Shown here: one piece after another, positions 46,350 to 55,659 of the stretch
Position numbering within the stretch: the first letter of the stretch is position 1
Layout of the letters: each line of letters starts with the position of its first letter
Assembly (NCBI RefSeq): GCF_034347425.1
Contig: NZ_CP133779.1
Location: forward strand, 2,604,001 to 2,668,000
Direction of reading: 5' to 3'
From: Undibacterium sp. CCC3.4
GTDB lineage: Bacteria; Pseudomonadota; Gammaproteobacteria; Burkholderiales; Burkholderiaceae_D
Length of the DNA stretch: 64,000 nt
Translations under genes and position numbers: made by a program
Notes under the pieces: generated by a model
Databases searched by the model: none
The model's input: only the letters and a program-made list of their open reading frames with translations
What the model was told of the DNA's origin: nothing

Positions 46350-47576
46350 ATGAAAAAATACGGCTTGTCTACCCTCTGTTTTACACTGCTTGCGTCAATT
46401 TGTCCGCTCAGTATGGCGGCGCTCGATTTGCCGCTCGTGAGCGCGGCAAAAAGTCAACAAAGCCGCTTTGTCAAAGACTTGGAAAGCTTGGTCAATCTCG
46501 ACTCGGGTACCGATGATGCCAAGGGCTTGAACAAGGTTGCTGCCTTTCTGGCCGATAAACTGAAAGCCATCGGTGCTGAAGTCAGTATTGTTGATGCGCC
46601 TCCGGCGGCTGGCAAACTGGTGCTTGGTAGCTTGCACGGCAGTGGCACAAAAAACATCTTGCTGATGATTCATTATGATACCGTGTTCGGCATCGGCGAA
46701 GCGGCTAAGCGGCCATTTTCTATCGTCGACAACCGGGCTTTTGGTCCGGGCGTAGCGGATGCCAAAGGCGGCGCGCTGTTGATCTTGTATGCCTTGGAAA
46801 TTGAACGCCAACGCGGCTTTTCCGGCTATAAAACCTTGACCGTGCTGTTTAACCCGGACGAAGAAAAAAGCTCACTCGGGTCGCGCGTCGCGATTCAAAA
46901 AATCTCGGCCGATCAGGATTACGTCTTGGTCTATGAACCGCCCGAGTCCGACCAAGTCACCGTCGCCACCAATGGCATCGCCTATGTACACTTAGATGTC
47001 AAAGGCCTGGCCTCGCATGCTGGTTCGGCGCCGGAAAAAGGGCGTAATGCCGTGGTCGAATTGTCCCATCAGATCATGCAGTTGACCGAGCTGGGTAATG
47101 CCAAAAAAGGCACCACCGTGAACTGGACGGTACTGCAGACTGGTGAGCGCGTCAATATTATTCCTGATAAGGCCAGCGCGATTGCCGATATGCGCATGTC
47201 TGAACTGAGCGAACTCAATCGGGTTCAGCAAGATGCCAATCGTCTGATTCAAACTAAATTCATCCCTGATACCAGCGTTACCGTTAAGGTCGAAAATCGC
47301 CGTCCGCCTTTCAGTAAAAACCCGGCCAGCGATAAATTGGCGGCATTAAGCAATGATATTTATCAAGAACTCGGCAAACATATTCAACCGGTTTCCATGC
47401 GTTATGGAACCGATGCCGGCTTCGCCTACCATCCCGGCAGTGACAAGCCCGTGGTCTTGGATGGCATGGGTATTGTCGGTGACCGCATCCATTCTTCCGA
47501 AGAGTGGGCTGATCTCAATAGCGTCGAGCCGCGCCTGTATTTGACTGTGCGTTTGCTCGAAACGCTGAGTAAATAG
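46350..47576 (+). CDS. Exported M20 family metallopeptidase (glutamate carboxypeptidase / CPG2-like)
   Basis: A 408-residue zinc peptidase with a signal peptide ending near PLSMAA. Metal-ligand motifs: MIHYDTVFG with His and Asp, GPGVADAKGGALL with the bridging Asp, and NPDEEKSSLGS with the catalytic Glu pair. The dimerisation domain starts near GLASHAGSAPEKGRNAVVEL. The sequence resembles carboxypeptidase G2, which removes C-terminal glutamate from folates and peptides. The exact substrate is not shown. It stands alone between a small membrane protein and a convergent regulator. Confidence 0.9.
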   Translation: MKKYGLSTLCFTLLASICPLSMAALDLPLVSAAKSQQSRFVKDLESLVNLDSGTDDAKGLNKVAAFLADKLKAIGAEVSIVDAPPAAGKLVLGSLHGSGTKNILLMIHYDTVFGIGEAAKRPFSIVDNRAFGPGVADAKGGALLILYALEIERQRGFSGYKTLTVLFNPDEEKSSLGSRVAIQKISADQDYVLVYEPPESDQVTVATNGIAYVHLDVKGLASHAGSAPEKGRNAVVELSHQIMQLTELGNAKKGTTVNWTVLQTGERVNIIPDKASAIADMRMSELSELNRVQQDANRLIQTKFIPDTSVTVKVENRRPPFSKNPASDKLAALSNDIYQELGKHIQPVSMRYGTDAGFAYHPGSDKPVVLDGMGIVGDRIHSSEEWADLNSVEPRLYLTVRLLETLSK

Positions 47577-47626
47577 AGTAGGGAAGCGGCGCGCTTGAGC
47601 GCGCCGCTGCGGCGCTTGACGTCGCC

Positions 47627-48457
47627 TCAGTCGGCCAAAAAGTCTGCTGCTGAGAAACCCGACAGCACGCGCCGCGGTGTGATATCCATGCCAACGCCAC
47701 GATAGCCGATGAAGCGCGCCGCTTGGTCAAACACCGGTTCGCCGCTGACTTGCATCGTTTGGATATCGCCATCGGGCTGGGTGCGATGACAAATGAAATC
47801 GAGAAACGGCTGACGGTTCGCTATATTCTGCAGTAATTGCGCGTGTTCGGCGGTATTCCATCCTGCGCCACCGCCCTCGAGACCCAGAATCTCCACTGCA
47901 GTACCCGACAAGCTGGTGAATTGCCCATGCTTATCCTGCTCCCAGTACCAATCGGATGAGAGTTCAGTAAAACTTTTGAAGCGGGCCTCGCTGATACGTA
48001 ATTCTTCAGTCCGTTCGGCCACCGCTTGCTCGAGCAATTGCTTATGATTTTCCAAGCGGCGATACAGCAGACGCACTTCCAACATATTATGTATGCGTGT
48101 TTGCACCTCGATGACATCAAAAGGTTTGCTGACAAAATCGCGTGCCCCAGCTTGCAGTGCGCGTAATTTGTGATCAGGTTGCGCCGTGATCACCAATACC
48201 GGCAGGTAACTGCTGTGGTCGATTTGGCGTAATTCATCCATCACTTCGAAGCCATCCATCAGCGGCATTTGCAGATCGAGCAAAATCAAATCAAACTGTT
48301 GTTCCGCGTGCAGCGCACAGACGCTGCGCGGATCCATCGTGCTGGCGATGTTGGTGTAGCCGCGCGCGCGCAGCATTTGCTCAAGTAGTAAGACATTGGC
48401 ATGCTGATCATCGACAATCAAGATGCGGGCATGGAGAATAGTAGTAGCGTCAAGCAT
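47627..48457 (-). CDS. Response regulator with C-terminal PAS domain
   Basis: A 276-residue protein. The receiver domain (about residues 10-125) has ILIVDDQHANV, the phosphorylatable Asp in LILLDLQMPLMDG and the Lys in VSKPFDV. A coiled coil (RRLENHKQLLEQAVAERTEE) leads into one PAS domain (SEARFKSFTELSSDWYWEQD), and the protein ends shortly after MDITPRRV with no kinase, cyclase or DNA-binding output domain. It lies 50 bp downstream of the hybrid histidine kinase gene, probably in one operon. Its output must be protein-protein contact, or an output domain was lost. Confidence 0.85.
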   Translation of the reverse strand: MLDATTILHARILIVDDQHANVLLLEQMLRARGYTNIASTMDPRSVCALHAEQQFDLILLDLQMPLMDGFEVMDELRQIDHSSYLPVLVITAQPDHKLRALQAGARDFVSKPFDVIEVQTRIHNMLEVRLLYRRLENHKQLLEQAVAERTEELRISEARFKSFTELSSDWYWEQDKHGQFTSLSGTAVEILGLEGGGAGWNTAEHAQLLQNIANRQPFLDFICHRTQPDGDIQTMQVSGEPVFDQAARFIGYRGVGMDITPRRVLSGFSAADFLAD

Positions 48458-48507
48458 GAATTTCTTTCTCTGCAGATCAGATCAATGGAATGAAGTGTCT
48501 AAACATT

Positions 48508-50673
48508 TCACGGCGCATCGTGCGGCGCGCCCTCGCGTGGGTGGAGTGCGGCATGTTGTAATGCAAGCTCGAGTGCATCCATGAATTCATGGACCTTGAT
48601 AGGCTTGGTCAGGTAGCGGAAAAATCCGGCATCCAGCCCTTTGGCGATGTCGCGCGGTACCGCATTGGCTGATAAGGCCATTACCGGAATATGCGCAGTA
48701 GCCGGATCATTTTGTAAAATTTTCAGGGCCCCATAGCCACTCAAACCGGGCAAATTGATATCCATCAGTATCACAGCCGGTTGCAGCGAGCGCGCCAGCT
48801 GTAAGCCTATGTCGGCATCAATTGCCGTCAGTAATTTCAAATCCCGGCGGCGTAGCAGCAGCTGTTTGATCAAGGCCATATTGGCCGGATTATCTTCCAC
48901 ATACAACAGGCTGCGTTGTGCTGCCGAGGTGTCGCTGCTCAGCGCTACCGCCGTATCGGCGTCCGGTAGCGCATGATCGTACATCAAGGTCGGCGCATCG
49001 GAGGCGAGTAACTCAAACCAAAAGCTGCAGCCGGAACCGAGCGTGCTTTCCACCCCCATGCTGCCGCCCATCAGTTCGACCAGTTGACGCGTCACCACCA
49101 AACCGATGCCGGTGCCTTCTTCGGTGCCGGCTTCGCGGCCAAGTCGATTGAAGGGCTGGAATAGTCGGCTCAGTTGTTTCGGACTCAGACCGCTGCCGGT
49201 ATCCTGCACCGTCACGCGGATACGTTTTTCGGCCGTCGTTTGACATTGAATGATCACGGCACCATTCTCGCGGTTGTACTTGATGGCATTCGAGAGCAGA
49301 TTAATCAATACTTGTTTCACGCGCGTGCGATCGGCATATACGTAAAACACCCGGTCGGCACCAGGAAAAGTCATCTGAATTCGTCGCTGATCGGCCTGTG
49401 GTTCCATCATCGCGCGACAATCTTCAAATACCTCGCTCATCGACATCGATTCCTGTGACAAAGAAACCTTGCCCGACTCGATCAGTGCCAAATCAAGAAT
49501 TTCATTTATCAGGCGCAGTAAATACCAACCCGATTGCAAAATCTGATCGATGGAAATTTTCTGTGTCGGCGTCGGCACCGGCTCGCCTGACTCGATCAAT
49601 TGGGCAAACCCGAGGATGGCATTGAGCGGCGTGCGCAACTCATGGCTCATACTCGAGAGGAACTCCGATTTGGCGCGGTTCGCCTTTTCGGCCGCGGCCT
49701 TGGCGAGCTCAAGCTCGACATTGTTTTCTTGCAGCGTATGTTCAAATTGTTTGCGCTCGGTCACGTCACGGGCAGCGGCAAATACCCCTTGCAAACGTTG
49801 CTCACGATCGTGAAACGTCGTGGCATTATAAGAAACCACCGTTTGTCGGCCATCCTTGTGGTAAGCCGTCAGTTCATAGTTCGTCACCTTTCCTTCATCC
49901 AGCGCTCTGGTGATCGCCGCTTCGGCGCGGGCTTGGTCAGTGAAATAATTTTTGAACGGTTCGCCGATCAATTCGTCGCGCGTGCAGCCGGTCAGCGCTT
50001 CCATCTGTTGATTGACATCGCTGATGATACCGAGTGGGTCGGTAGTCATGATGGCATCGATATTCGATTCGATCAGCGAGCGCGTATAAAACTGCTGGTC
50101 GCGCAAACGTTGATCGAGCAAGGCTTGCGCTGCTTCGACCCGCTTGCGTGCGGTATTGTCGGTGCCGATCAGCAGATAGCCGATCACCCGTTCCGCCTCA
50201 TCCCGCAATGCCGTCACTGAAACGATGGCAGGAAAGCGGCTGCCGTCACTACGAATATATGTCAGCTCGTAAATATCTTCAATTTCGCGCGAAGCCTTGA
50301 ATACCAAGGCTGCAAAACCGGGTGTGATACTGGTATGAAATTCCAGACTCAGCGCAGCGGCGCGGGCGATCACTTCAGCTTCATCGGAAATACTCGAAGG
50401 GGTAATTCGATTGATCATATCGGCGGCTTGGTAGCCGAGCATATGTTCGGCACCGACATTGAAAATTTGAATCACGCCCTGTGCATCGGTGGCAATGACA
50501 GAAAAATTGGCGCTGTTAAAAATCGCATTTTGCAATGCCTCCGCTTTCAGCAGCGGCGAGCGATTGGGCTGCACGGCGCGGTTTCGCAAACGGAAAAACA
50601 CCGCTGAAAGCACGAGCACGACGACGCTCATCAAGAGTATTGCCGCGCTGGCCGCGAGTGGGAATGTAAGCAT
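48508..50673 (-). CDS. Hybrid sensor histidine kinase (PAS-PAS-HisKA-HATPase-REC)
   Basis: A 721-residue sensor kinase. One N-terminal membrane helix (residues about 5-28) is followed by two PAS domains with PAC segments (VIQIFNVGAEHMLGYQ and IISDVNQQMEALTGCT). The H-box is SSMSHELRTPLNAILGFAQL with the phospho-accepting His. The ATPase has the N-box NLLSNAIKYNRENG and G-boxes QDTGSGL and GTGIGLVVTRQL. A C-terminal receiver domain carries the Asp in VILMDINLPGLSG. The signal is unknown; the single helix and tandem PAS domains suggest redox, ligand or energy sensing. The response regulator follows directly. Confidence 0.92.
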   Translation of the reverse strand: MLTFPLAASAAILLMSVVVLVLSAVFFRLRNRAVQPNRSPLLKAEALQNAIFNSANFSVIATDAQGVIQIFNVGAEHMLGYQAADMINRITPSSISDEAEVIARAAALSLEFHTSITPGFAALVFKASREIEDIYELTYIRSDGSRFPAIVSVTALRDEAERVIGYLLIGTDNTARKRVEAAQALLDQRLRDQQFYTRSLIESNIDAIMTTDPLGIISDVNQQMEALTGCTRDELIGEPFKNYFTDQARAEAAITRALDEGKVTNYELTAYHKDGRQTVVSYNATTFHDREQRLQGVFAAARDVTERKQFEHTLQENNVELELAKAAAEKANRAKSEFLSSMSHELRTPLNAILGFAQLIESGEPVPTPTQKISIDQILQSGWYLLRLINEILDLALIESGKVSLSQESMSMSEVFEDCRAMMEPQADQRRIQMTFPGADRVFYVYADRTRVKQVLINLLSNAIKYNRENGAVIIQCQTTAEKRIRVTVQDTGSGLSPKQLSRLFQPFNRLGREAGTEEGTGIGLVVTRQLVELMGGSMGVESTLGSGCSFWFELLASDAPTLMYDHALPDADTAVALSSDTSAAQRSLLYVEDNPANMALIKQLLLRRRDLKLLTAIDADIGLQLARSLQPAVILMDINLPGLSGYGALKILQNDPATAHIPVMALSANAVPRDIAKGLDAGFFRYLTKPIKVHEFMDALELALQHAALHPREGAPHDAP

Positions 50674-50712
50674 AGTCGATCATCACCTGATTATTACAAA
50701 CAGTGAAGCGCT

Positions 50713-51432
50713 TCAGCGCTGGCGCACATCTGATAATAGACGCGCAAACTCTTTTTTTACTACGCCGTAGCATTCGCAAACTTTTTCTTCCAAGCCGTGC
50801 CGATCAATGACCGTGATATGGCCGCGGCGATAACTGATATAGCCGAGTTGCTGTAATTTTCCAGCCGCTTCGGTCACGCCTTCGCGCCTTACTCCTAATG
50901 TATTGGCAATCAATTCCTGAGTAATCGTCAATTCATTATTCGATACGCGATCGAGCGTCAACAATAACCAGCGGCACAATTGTTGTTCCACGCAATGATG
51001 GCGGTTGCACACCGAAGTCTGCGACATTTGCGTGAGTAAGGCCTGGGTGTAACGCAGCAGCAAACGCATCACCAGATCGGCGCGGTGAAACTCATCGAGC
51101 AGCAATTGCGAGCGCAAGCGATAGGCATAACCGCCGGTTTGCACCACCGCACGGCTCGGGGTACTGTCACCACCCATGAACAAGGAAATGCCGAGCACGC
51201 CTTCATTCCCGACTCCGGCGATTTCGGATGAGCCGCCGTCTTCCAGCAAGTAATGGAGCGAAACAATGGCCGTGGTCGGAAAATACACATGCTGCAGTTT
51301 TTCGCCCGATTCGTACAACACATCGCCAACCAACAAGGCGATCAATTCCAAGTGTGGTGACAGACGATCGTATTCCGCTTCCAGTAAGGCAGCCAGCAAA
51401 TGGTTCTGATTCGGATCAGGGACAGTGGGCAT
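50713..51432 (-). CDS. Crp/Fnr family transcriptional regulator
   Basis: A 239-residue regulator. The cyclic-nucleotide-type jelly roll covers roughly the first 130 residues (VGDVLYESGEKLQHVYFPTTAIVSL). A long dimer helix leads to a winged HTH (ITQELIANTLGVRREGVTEAAGKLQQ). No FNR-type N-terminal cysteine cluster is visible, so an iron-sulfur oxygen sensor is unlikely. The start at MPTVPDPNQN is chosen because the upstream in-frame sequence is not conserved in character. It faces the BON-domain lipoprotein gene across a 288-bp intergenic region and could control it. It follows the family in which effectors are often unknown. Confidence 0.88.
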   Translation of the reverse strand: MPTVPDPNQNHLLAALLEAEYDRLSPHLELIALLVGDVLYESGEKLQHVYFPTTAIVSLHYLLEDGGSSEIAGVGNEGVLGISLFMGGDSTPSRAVVQTGGYAYRLRSQLLLDEFHRADLVMRLLLRYTQALLTQMSQTSVCNRHHCVEQQLCRWLLLTLDRVSNNELTITQELIANTLGVRREGVTEAAGKLQQLGYISYRRGHITVIDRHGLEEKVCECYGVVKKEFARLLSDVRQR

Positions 51433-51720
51433 GATATAGCCAAGTTTCGGGCGGAACAAAAAAGGCGTTGCGCGCTGTAGACGCGAACGGACTACTACAC
51501 GGTAACACACTGTGCTCGATAGTCTCGACAATCTTGTGAGGATCGGCAGCCTGCTGCAGTTGATTTGTAATTGTACGAATGTATGTGCGTCAGCGAACAG
51601 AAGCAGAGCAGGCGATCCGTCATGATGGCGACGTCGCAGTGGCAAGACTGAGCATGACCAGCACACTGCGCCGCATAAAACCAAGATGCTTTTCGATTCA
51701 ACCCAGCTAAGGATTTCAAA

Positions 51721-52182
51721 ATGAAAAAAACTCAATTCACCGGTACCCTGATCGCTGCACTGATGTTGACATCAATCGGTGCCTGTTCCGCTACGCCTAA
51801 CAGTGATGGCAAGGTGGCAGCACCTGTAGTCGGCGCTGCCGATCGTTCGGCCTCGCCTGGTCCCGCAACACCTGCTCCTGCGATGCCTGGCAGTGAAAGC
51901 AGTGGCACCGCCCCGATGGCTGGCGCCGCCGATCGCTCGGCGATGCCTGCCGGCGAAAGTACTGGCCAGTATGTCGACGACACTGCCATCACGGCCGGCG
52001 TCAAGGCAGCGATACTCAATGACGCCACACTCAAGGTTACTGAAATCAAGGTAGAGACCATGAAAGGTACCGTGCAATTGAGCGGCATCGTCGGCTCCGA
52101 AGAAAATATCATCACTGCCGTCCAATTGGCACGCCGTGTCAAAGGTGTTGTCGCCGTAAATAATACGATGCGCCTGAAATAA
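51721..52182 (+). CDS. BON-domain lipoprotein
   Basis: A 153-residue protein with signal peptide and lipobox (LTSIGAC, Cys22). A low-complexity linker rich in Ala, Gly, Pro and Ser contains a duplicated GAADRSA unit. The C-terminal BON domain (DDTAITAGVKAAILND...TVQLSGIVGSEENI...ARRVKGVVAVNN) is typical of OsmY-like periplasmic stress proteins that bind the envelope. It is divergent from the Crp/Fnr gene and followed by two more small envelope proteins. Confidence 0.88.
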   Translation: MKKTQFTGTLIAALMLTSIGACSATPNSDGKVAAPVVGAADRSASPGPATPAPAMPGSESSGTAPMAGAADRSAMPAGESTGQYVDDTAITAGVKAAILNDATLKVTEIKVETMKGTVQLSGIVGSEENIITAVQLARRVKGVVAVNNTMRLK

Positions 52183-52219
52183 ATCGCAGCGCTTTCCCAT
52201 CTGTTTCAGGAGTCAGGTC

Positions 52220-52438
52220 ATGAACAGTATTACCATCCTCATTCGGTATGTCGTCGTGCTCGGCCTGCTGCTTAGCATAGCAGCTTGCGCCGGCATGTCG
52301 CGACGCGATGAACGCACTGCCATCGGCGCTACTGCCGGTGCTGTAGTCGGTGCCGTGCTGACCGGTGGCAGTCCGGTTGGCACAGTCGGCGGCGCTGCCG
52401 TCGGCGGTGTGATTGGCAATCAGATTCGTTCGAAATAG
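52220..52438 (+). CDS. Glycine-zipper small lipoprotein
   Basis: A 72-residue protein with a signal peptide and lipobox (LLSIAAC), then a Gly/Ala-rich glycine-zipper segment (AIGATAGAVVGAVLTGG and VGGAAVGGVIGNQI). This resembles the small glycine-zipper (2TM) outer-membrane or osmotic-stress lipoproteins. It lies 37 bp after the BON gene, and RBS CAGGAG precedes it. Confidence 0.75.
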   Translation: MNSITILIRYVVVLGLLLSIAACAGMSRRDERTAIGATAGAVVGAVLTGGSPVGTVGGAAVGGVIGNQIRSK

Positions 52439-52492
52439 CGCGATGATGTCTGACACCCGTCAGGCAGAAAACATCTTTTGAAACAGGAAAAC

Positions 52493-52642
52493 ATGATGCT
52501 CTATACGATCGCAGTCGTATTAATCGTTCTCTGGTTGCTCGGTCTCGTGACGTCGTATACCATCGGCGGTTTCATACATATTTTGCTCGTCATTGCCGTG
52601 ATCATGGTATTACTGCGCTTGATAAGTGGCACCTCCCTGTAG
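52493..52642 (+). CDS. Small hydrophobic membrane protein (lmo0937 family)
   Basis: A 49-residue protein, MMLYTIAVVLIVLWLLGLVT followed by SYTIGGFIHILLVIAVI and a basic tail, i.e. two helices with a SYTxGGFIHxLLVIA core. This fits the lmo0937 family of very small membrane proteins often found next to stress genes. It is preceded by AACAGGAAAAC as ribosome site. A degenerate second copy follows at about 52764-52855. Confidence 0.8.
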   Translation: MMLYTIAVVLIVLWLLGLVTSYTIGGFIHILLVIAVIMVLLRLISGTSL

Positions 52643-52763
52643 ACTTCGGATCGCGCGGATTGAAGCGCAGTATGATTGGTACCGGCCAATTTCACTGCGC
52701 TTTCATCCGTGCCTTTCTTTGCGGTAGATCTTGTGCGTCGTTCCCCGGTTGCCAGTCTTCATA

Positions 52764-52855
52764 ACATCCTATACCATCGGTGGCTTCATACATATTTGCT
52801 CGTCATCGCCGTGCTACCGGTATTGTCGCGTTTGAGACGCGCTGCCTCCGGGTAG
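52764..52855 (+). pseudogene. Degenerate duplicate of the lmo0937-type gene
   Basis: The sequence CATCCTATACCATCGGTGGC and the following CATACATATTTGCTCGTCAT align with the 52550-52600 part of the intact gene. One T is missing in TATTTTGCTCG, which shifts the frame, and there is no matching start codon. It continues to a TAG as in the intact gene. It is a tandem partial copy that decayed. Confidence 0.65.
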
Positions 52856-52886
52856 AATTGGGACAGCGGCATAGAAAGTCAGCTCG

Positions 52887-53651
52887 ATGAAAATCGCCGT
52901 CATTTCCGATATCCATGGCAATCTGGCCGCGCTCGATGCGGTACTGGCTGACATCGACCGCCAACAAGTCGATCTGACCGTTAATCTCGGTGACATCCTT
53001 TCTGGCGCATTGCAACCGTGTGCAACTGCCGATCGTCTGATGGCACGTAATTTCCCTACCATCCGCGGTAATCATGAGCGCCAAATTCTCGAGGGCGAGA
53101 CCACCCGACTCGGTGCTTCCGACCTGTATGCTCGGGCGACACTGCGCGCCGACCAATTGGCCTGGCTGGCATCCTTACCTCTCACCTTGCAATTTGATCG
53201 TGTGCTCATGGTGCACGGCACACCGAGCAGCGATCTGACTTATTTTCTGGAAACCGTCACCAGCAGCGGCTGTCGTGCCGCCACCCAAGAAGAAATTTTG
53301 GCCCGTGCCGGTGTCGATGATGTCAGCCTGATATTGTGCGGCCATACGCATGTGCCGCGGGTCGTGCGCCTCGATGATGGCCGCTTGATCGTCAATCCCG
53401 GCAGCGTCGGCTTGCCAGCCTACCGCGATATCCGGCCTTATCCACATCGTATTGAAAATGGCGCACCCCATGCGCGTTATGCAGTGGTCGACGATGGCAG
53501 TGGTACTTGGCAAGCCGAACTGCTGGCCGTTAGCTACGACTGGGAGGCCGCTGCCGCCTTGGCTCTGGCACATGGACGAGCTGACTGGGTCGCGCCCTTG
53601 ACCCGTGGATTTTGCGAACCCTGCAATGCGCCACAACAGCCAGCCCCGTAG
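52887..53651 (+). CDS. Metallophosphoesterase (YfcE/MPP-type)
   Basis: A 254-residue calcineurin-like phosphoesterase. The dimetal motifs are in order: SDIHGNLAAL, LGDILSG, RGNHER, VHGTPSSD and CGHTHVPRVV. Family members hydrolyse phosphodiesters or nucleotides; the true substrate is not known. The gene stands 24 bp before the orphan 636-residue gene on the same strand, so the two may be co-transcribed. Confidence 0.88.
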   Translation: MKIAVISDIHGNLAALDAVLADIDRQQVDLTVNLGDILSGALQPCATADRLMARNFPTIRGNHERQILEGETTRLGASDLYARATLRADQLAWLASLPLTLQFDRVLMVHGTPSSDLTYFLETVTSSGCRAATQEEILARAGVDDVSLILCGHTHVPRVVRLDDGRLIVNPGSVGLPAYRDIRPYPHRIENGAPHARYAVVDDGSGTWQAELLAVSYDWEAAAALALAHGRADWVAPLTRGFCEPCNAPQQPAP

Positions 53652-53675
53652 AACTGTTTTTTTACATCGCTAACT

Positions 53676-55586
53676 ATGAACGCCTATACCGAAACTCTGC
53701 GACAGACTGTAATCCAAAGCTTAGCCTATATGTATCAGCAACAACAGGAGCAGCAAATGGCACACAGCGCCGCGCAATCTGTGCTTTACGCGGCGCAGGA
53801 TGCCTCCGGAAGTGCGCGTGACAAGCTCGCTGCCACGGCAGCAGAACTGTGCAATTGGCAGCCTCTTCATGAGCATGTAGAGAGCATGGCCAATCAGTTG
53901 GCGCAGTCACAGAGTGGCGTAAGCATGGCCGCGTCGCTGATCGCCGCCGCCGTACCGGATGCGGCTGCCGTTGCTGCAGATGTTCAGGCATCATCAGAAG
54001 CGATCACGTTGCTGGCCTCAGATTTGGGTACCATCCTCAGTATCGCTACGGCGTCGCTATCTGAAACTGCGGTCTACACGCACAGCGCGCAGGCCAATAG
54101 CCTCATGAATGAGGTCGCAAACCAAGCGCATACGCTGAGCAATCAGGCGATGCATGCTGCTGCCAGTACGGCAGAAATCGTGGCAGCGGCATGCTTGGTG
54201 ATGACCGTGTCTGCCAAGTCGACCATCGACACGATACTCGATGCCACACAAGCTGCATTGAACGAATTGAACATCGCATATGCATCGGACCAGCAAGCAG
54301 TCCATGATGCGACCGCGCCGGAGCGCCAAGCGCAAGCGAATCTTAAGCAAGCCGATGGCAGCCTGAGTGCCATTGAACTCACATACCGAAATGCGCGTCG
54401 ACAATTGGATCGCGGCGTGCATGTCGAGCTGATTTCAGAGCGTAAAATTACCATCGAATTCTCCTCTTGGCTTAGTCCTGGTTCTGCTTTTACCACAACA
54501 GCTATATCGAAGATCGTCATTCCTGACGCCGATCCACATGATTATTTAATTCTGCTGCCACAAGAGGAGTCCGTTAATTTTACGCTTACTCAAGCGACGC
54601 AATTGCTTTTGCAATCCAGCGATGCCGGCAGCACTGAAAGCGGATTGTTAAAGCTGATTTCGAGCGAGCATGCCGGAATACGGAAGGCTACTGTGCTGCT
54701 AACGGTGGATGCTTTAGCTCGTCCCATCATTCCCGGTCAGCCTTACGTAGCCTTGGTGCTGACCAGTTTGGCGCTCGCATATCAACAATACCTCAATCAA
54801 TTTTTACCCTTGCTGTCGGCACCGAGTCGGCCATTTATACCGGCGTGCCCTTCACTCAGTGTCGAGATCGCCAATCAAGTAAAACAAGCGACTTTCCAAG
54901 TAGCACAAAACCAAGCAATACTGAGCGTACTGAATGCGAAGTTGCAGCAAGCGCAAGAGTTGTTGAATGAGGCGGACCAGCAGCAGTCGAAACACTTGAA
55001 ACTCAGGGACAGTGTCAAAGGCGCGATCACACCCTTACAACAAGTGGCGACGACGCTGGCGTTAGTGACACAACAAACCAAGCAAGCCAATACAGAAATC
55101 AGCAAGCTCGCGGCCGACTTGTCGGACCTGGTGAAGAAACTGATTTTCTCGATCGCATTCACCGACAAGCTGGCACAAACCGTTAATCAACAGAAGCAAA
55201 TGAATCCCTTGCTTCCCGATATCTTGCTTGCTCGGTTCGCCAAAGCCAGCACCGATGCCGCTCCAGCCATCGCACTGACGTTAATCGCACTGCAAACGAC
55301 TTATGCAGCGCAAGTAAATTTGCAGCAAGCGCACAGCTTCAGCGAGCTGGAAAACGGACACGTAACACAGCTCGTCAGCCGAGCGCAAAACAGTCGCGGT
55401 ATTGTCGCCTTGTCGCAGCAAGCTTATGCCCACGCCTCTCACCAGTATCAACTGGCTCTCAATGATGTCACTATCGTGACAACACAGCTGACGGCAGCGC
55501 AGACCGCGTTCGATTCTTCCATGGTGGAATTGAGTTCCTATTCGGCTGCTTTATTGGCAATTGAGGCGATAAGCCAGACCGGATGA
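53676..55586 (+). CDS. Unrecognised 636-residue helical protein
   Basis: No family recognised. Residues 1-245 are Ala/Gln/Ser-rich with long helix-prone stretches and an acidic character. Residues 247-365 differ: they read as beta-strand-rich (VELISERKITIEF, ISKIVIP, YLILLP, KATVLLTVDA). Residues 395-636 are again long helices with heptad-like Leu/Gln spacing (LNAKLQQAQELLNEADQQQ, TTLALVTQQTKQANTEIS). No signal peptide and no clear membrane helix, although some segments are hydrophobic (LTSLALAYQQYL). The organisation helix-beta-helix suggests a scaffold or structural protein. The frame is open for 1.9 kb and the codon use looks native. It follows the phosphoesterase by 24 bp. Confidence 0.75.
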   Translation: MNAYTETLRQTVIQSLAYMYQQQQEQQMAHSAAQSVLYAAQDASGSARDKLAATAAELCNWQPLHEHVESMANQLAQSQSGVSMAASLIAAAVPDAAAVAADVQASSEAITLLASDLGTILSIATASLSETAVYTHSAQANSLMNEVANQAHTLSNQAMHAAASTAEIVAAACLVMTVSAKSTIDTILDATQAALNELNIAYASDQQAVHDATAPERQAQANLKQADGSLSAIELTYRNARRQLDRGVHVELISERKITIEFSSWLSPGSAFTTTAISKIVIPDADPHDYLILLPQEESVNFTLTQATQLLLQSSDAGSTESGLLKLISSEHAGIRKATVLLTVDALARPIIPGQPYVALVLTSLALAYQQYLNQFLPLLSAPSRPFIPACPSLSVEIANQVKQATFQVAQNQAILSVLNAKLQQAQELLNEADQQQSKHLKLRDSVKGAITPLQQVATTLALVTQQTKQANTEISKLAADLSDLVKKLIFSIAFTDKLAQTVNQQKQMNPLLPDILLARFAKASTDAAPAIALTLIALQTTYAAQVNLQQAHSFSELENGHVTQLVSRAQNSRGIVALSQQAYAHASHQYQLALNDVTIVTTQLTAAQTAFDSSMVELSSYSAALLAIEAISQTG

Positions 55587-55659
55587 GTATTTTAACGGCT
55601 ATTTATTCAGCATCACTACCTGAACCGGCAGATACGTTGTTCCCGCGCGCTTTCGGCGG
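55587..55659. other. Spacer after the 636-residue gene
   Basis: Contains a piece (TTCCCGCGCGCTTTCGGCGG) resembling the internal sequence of the hairpin element. No terminator recognised. Confidence 0.4.
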
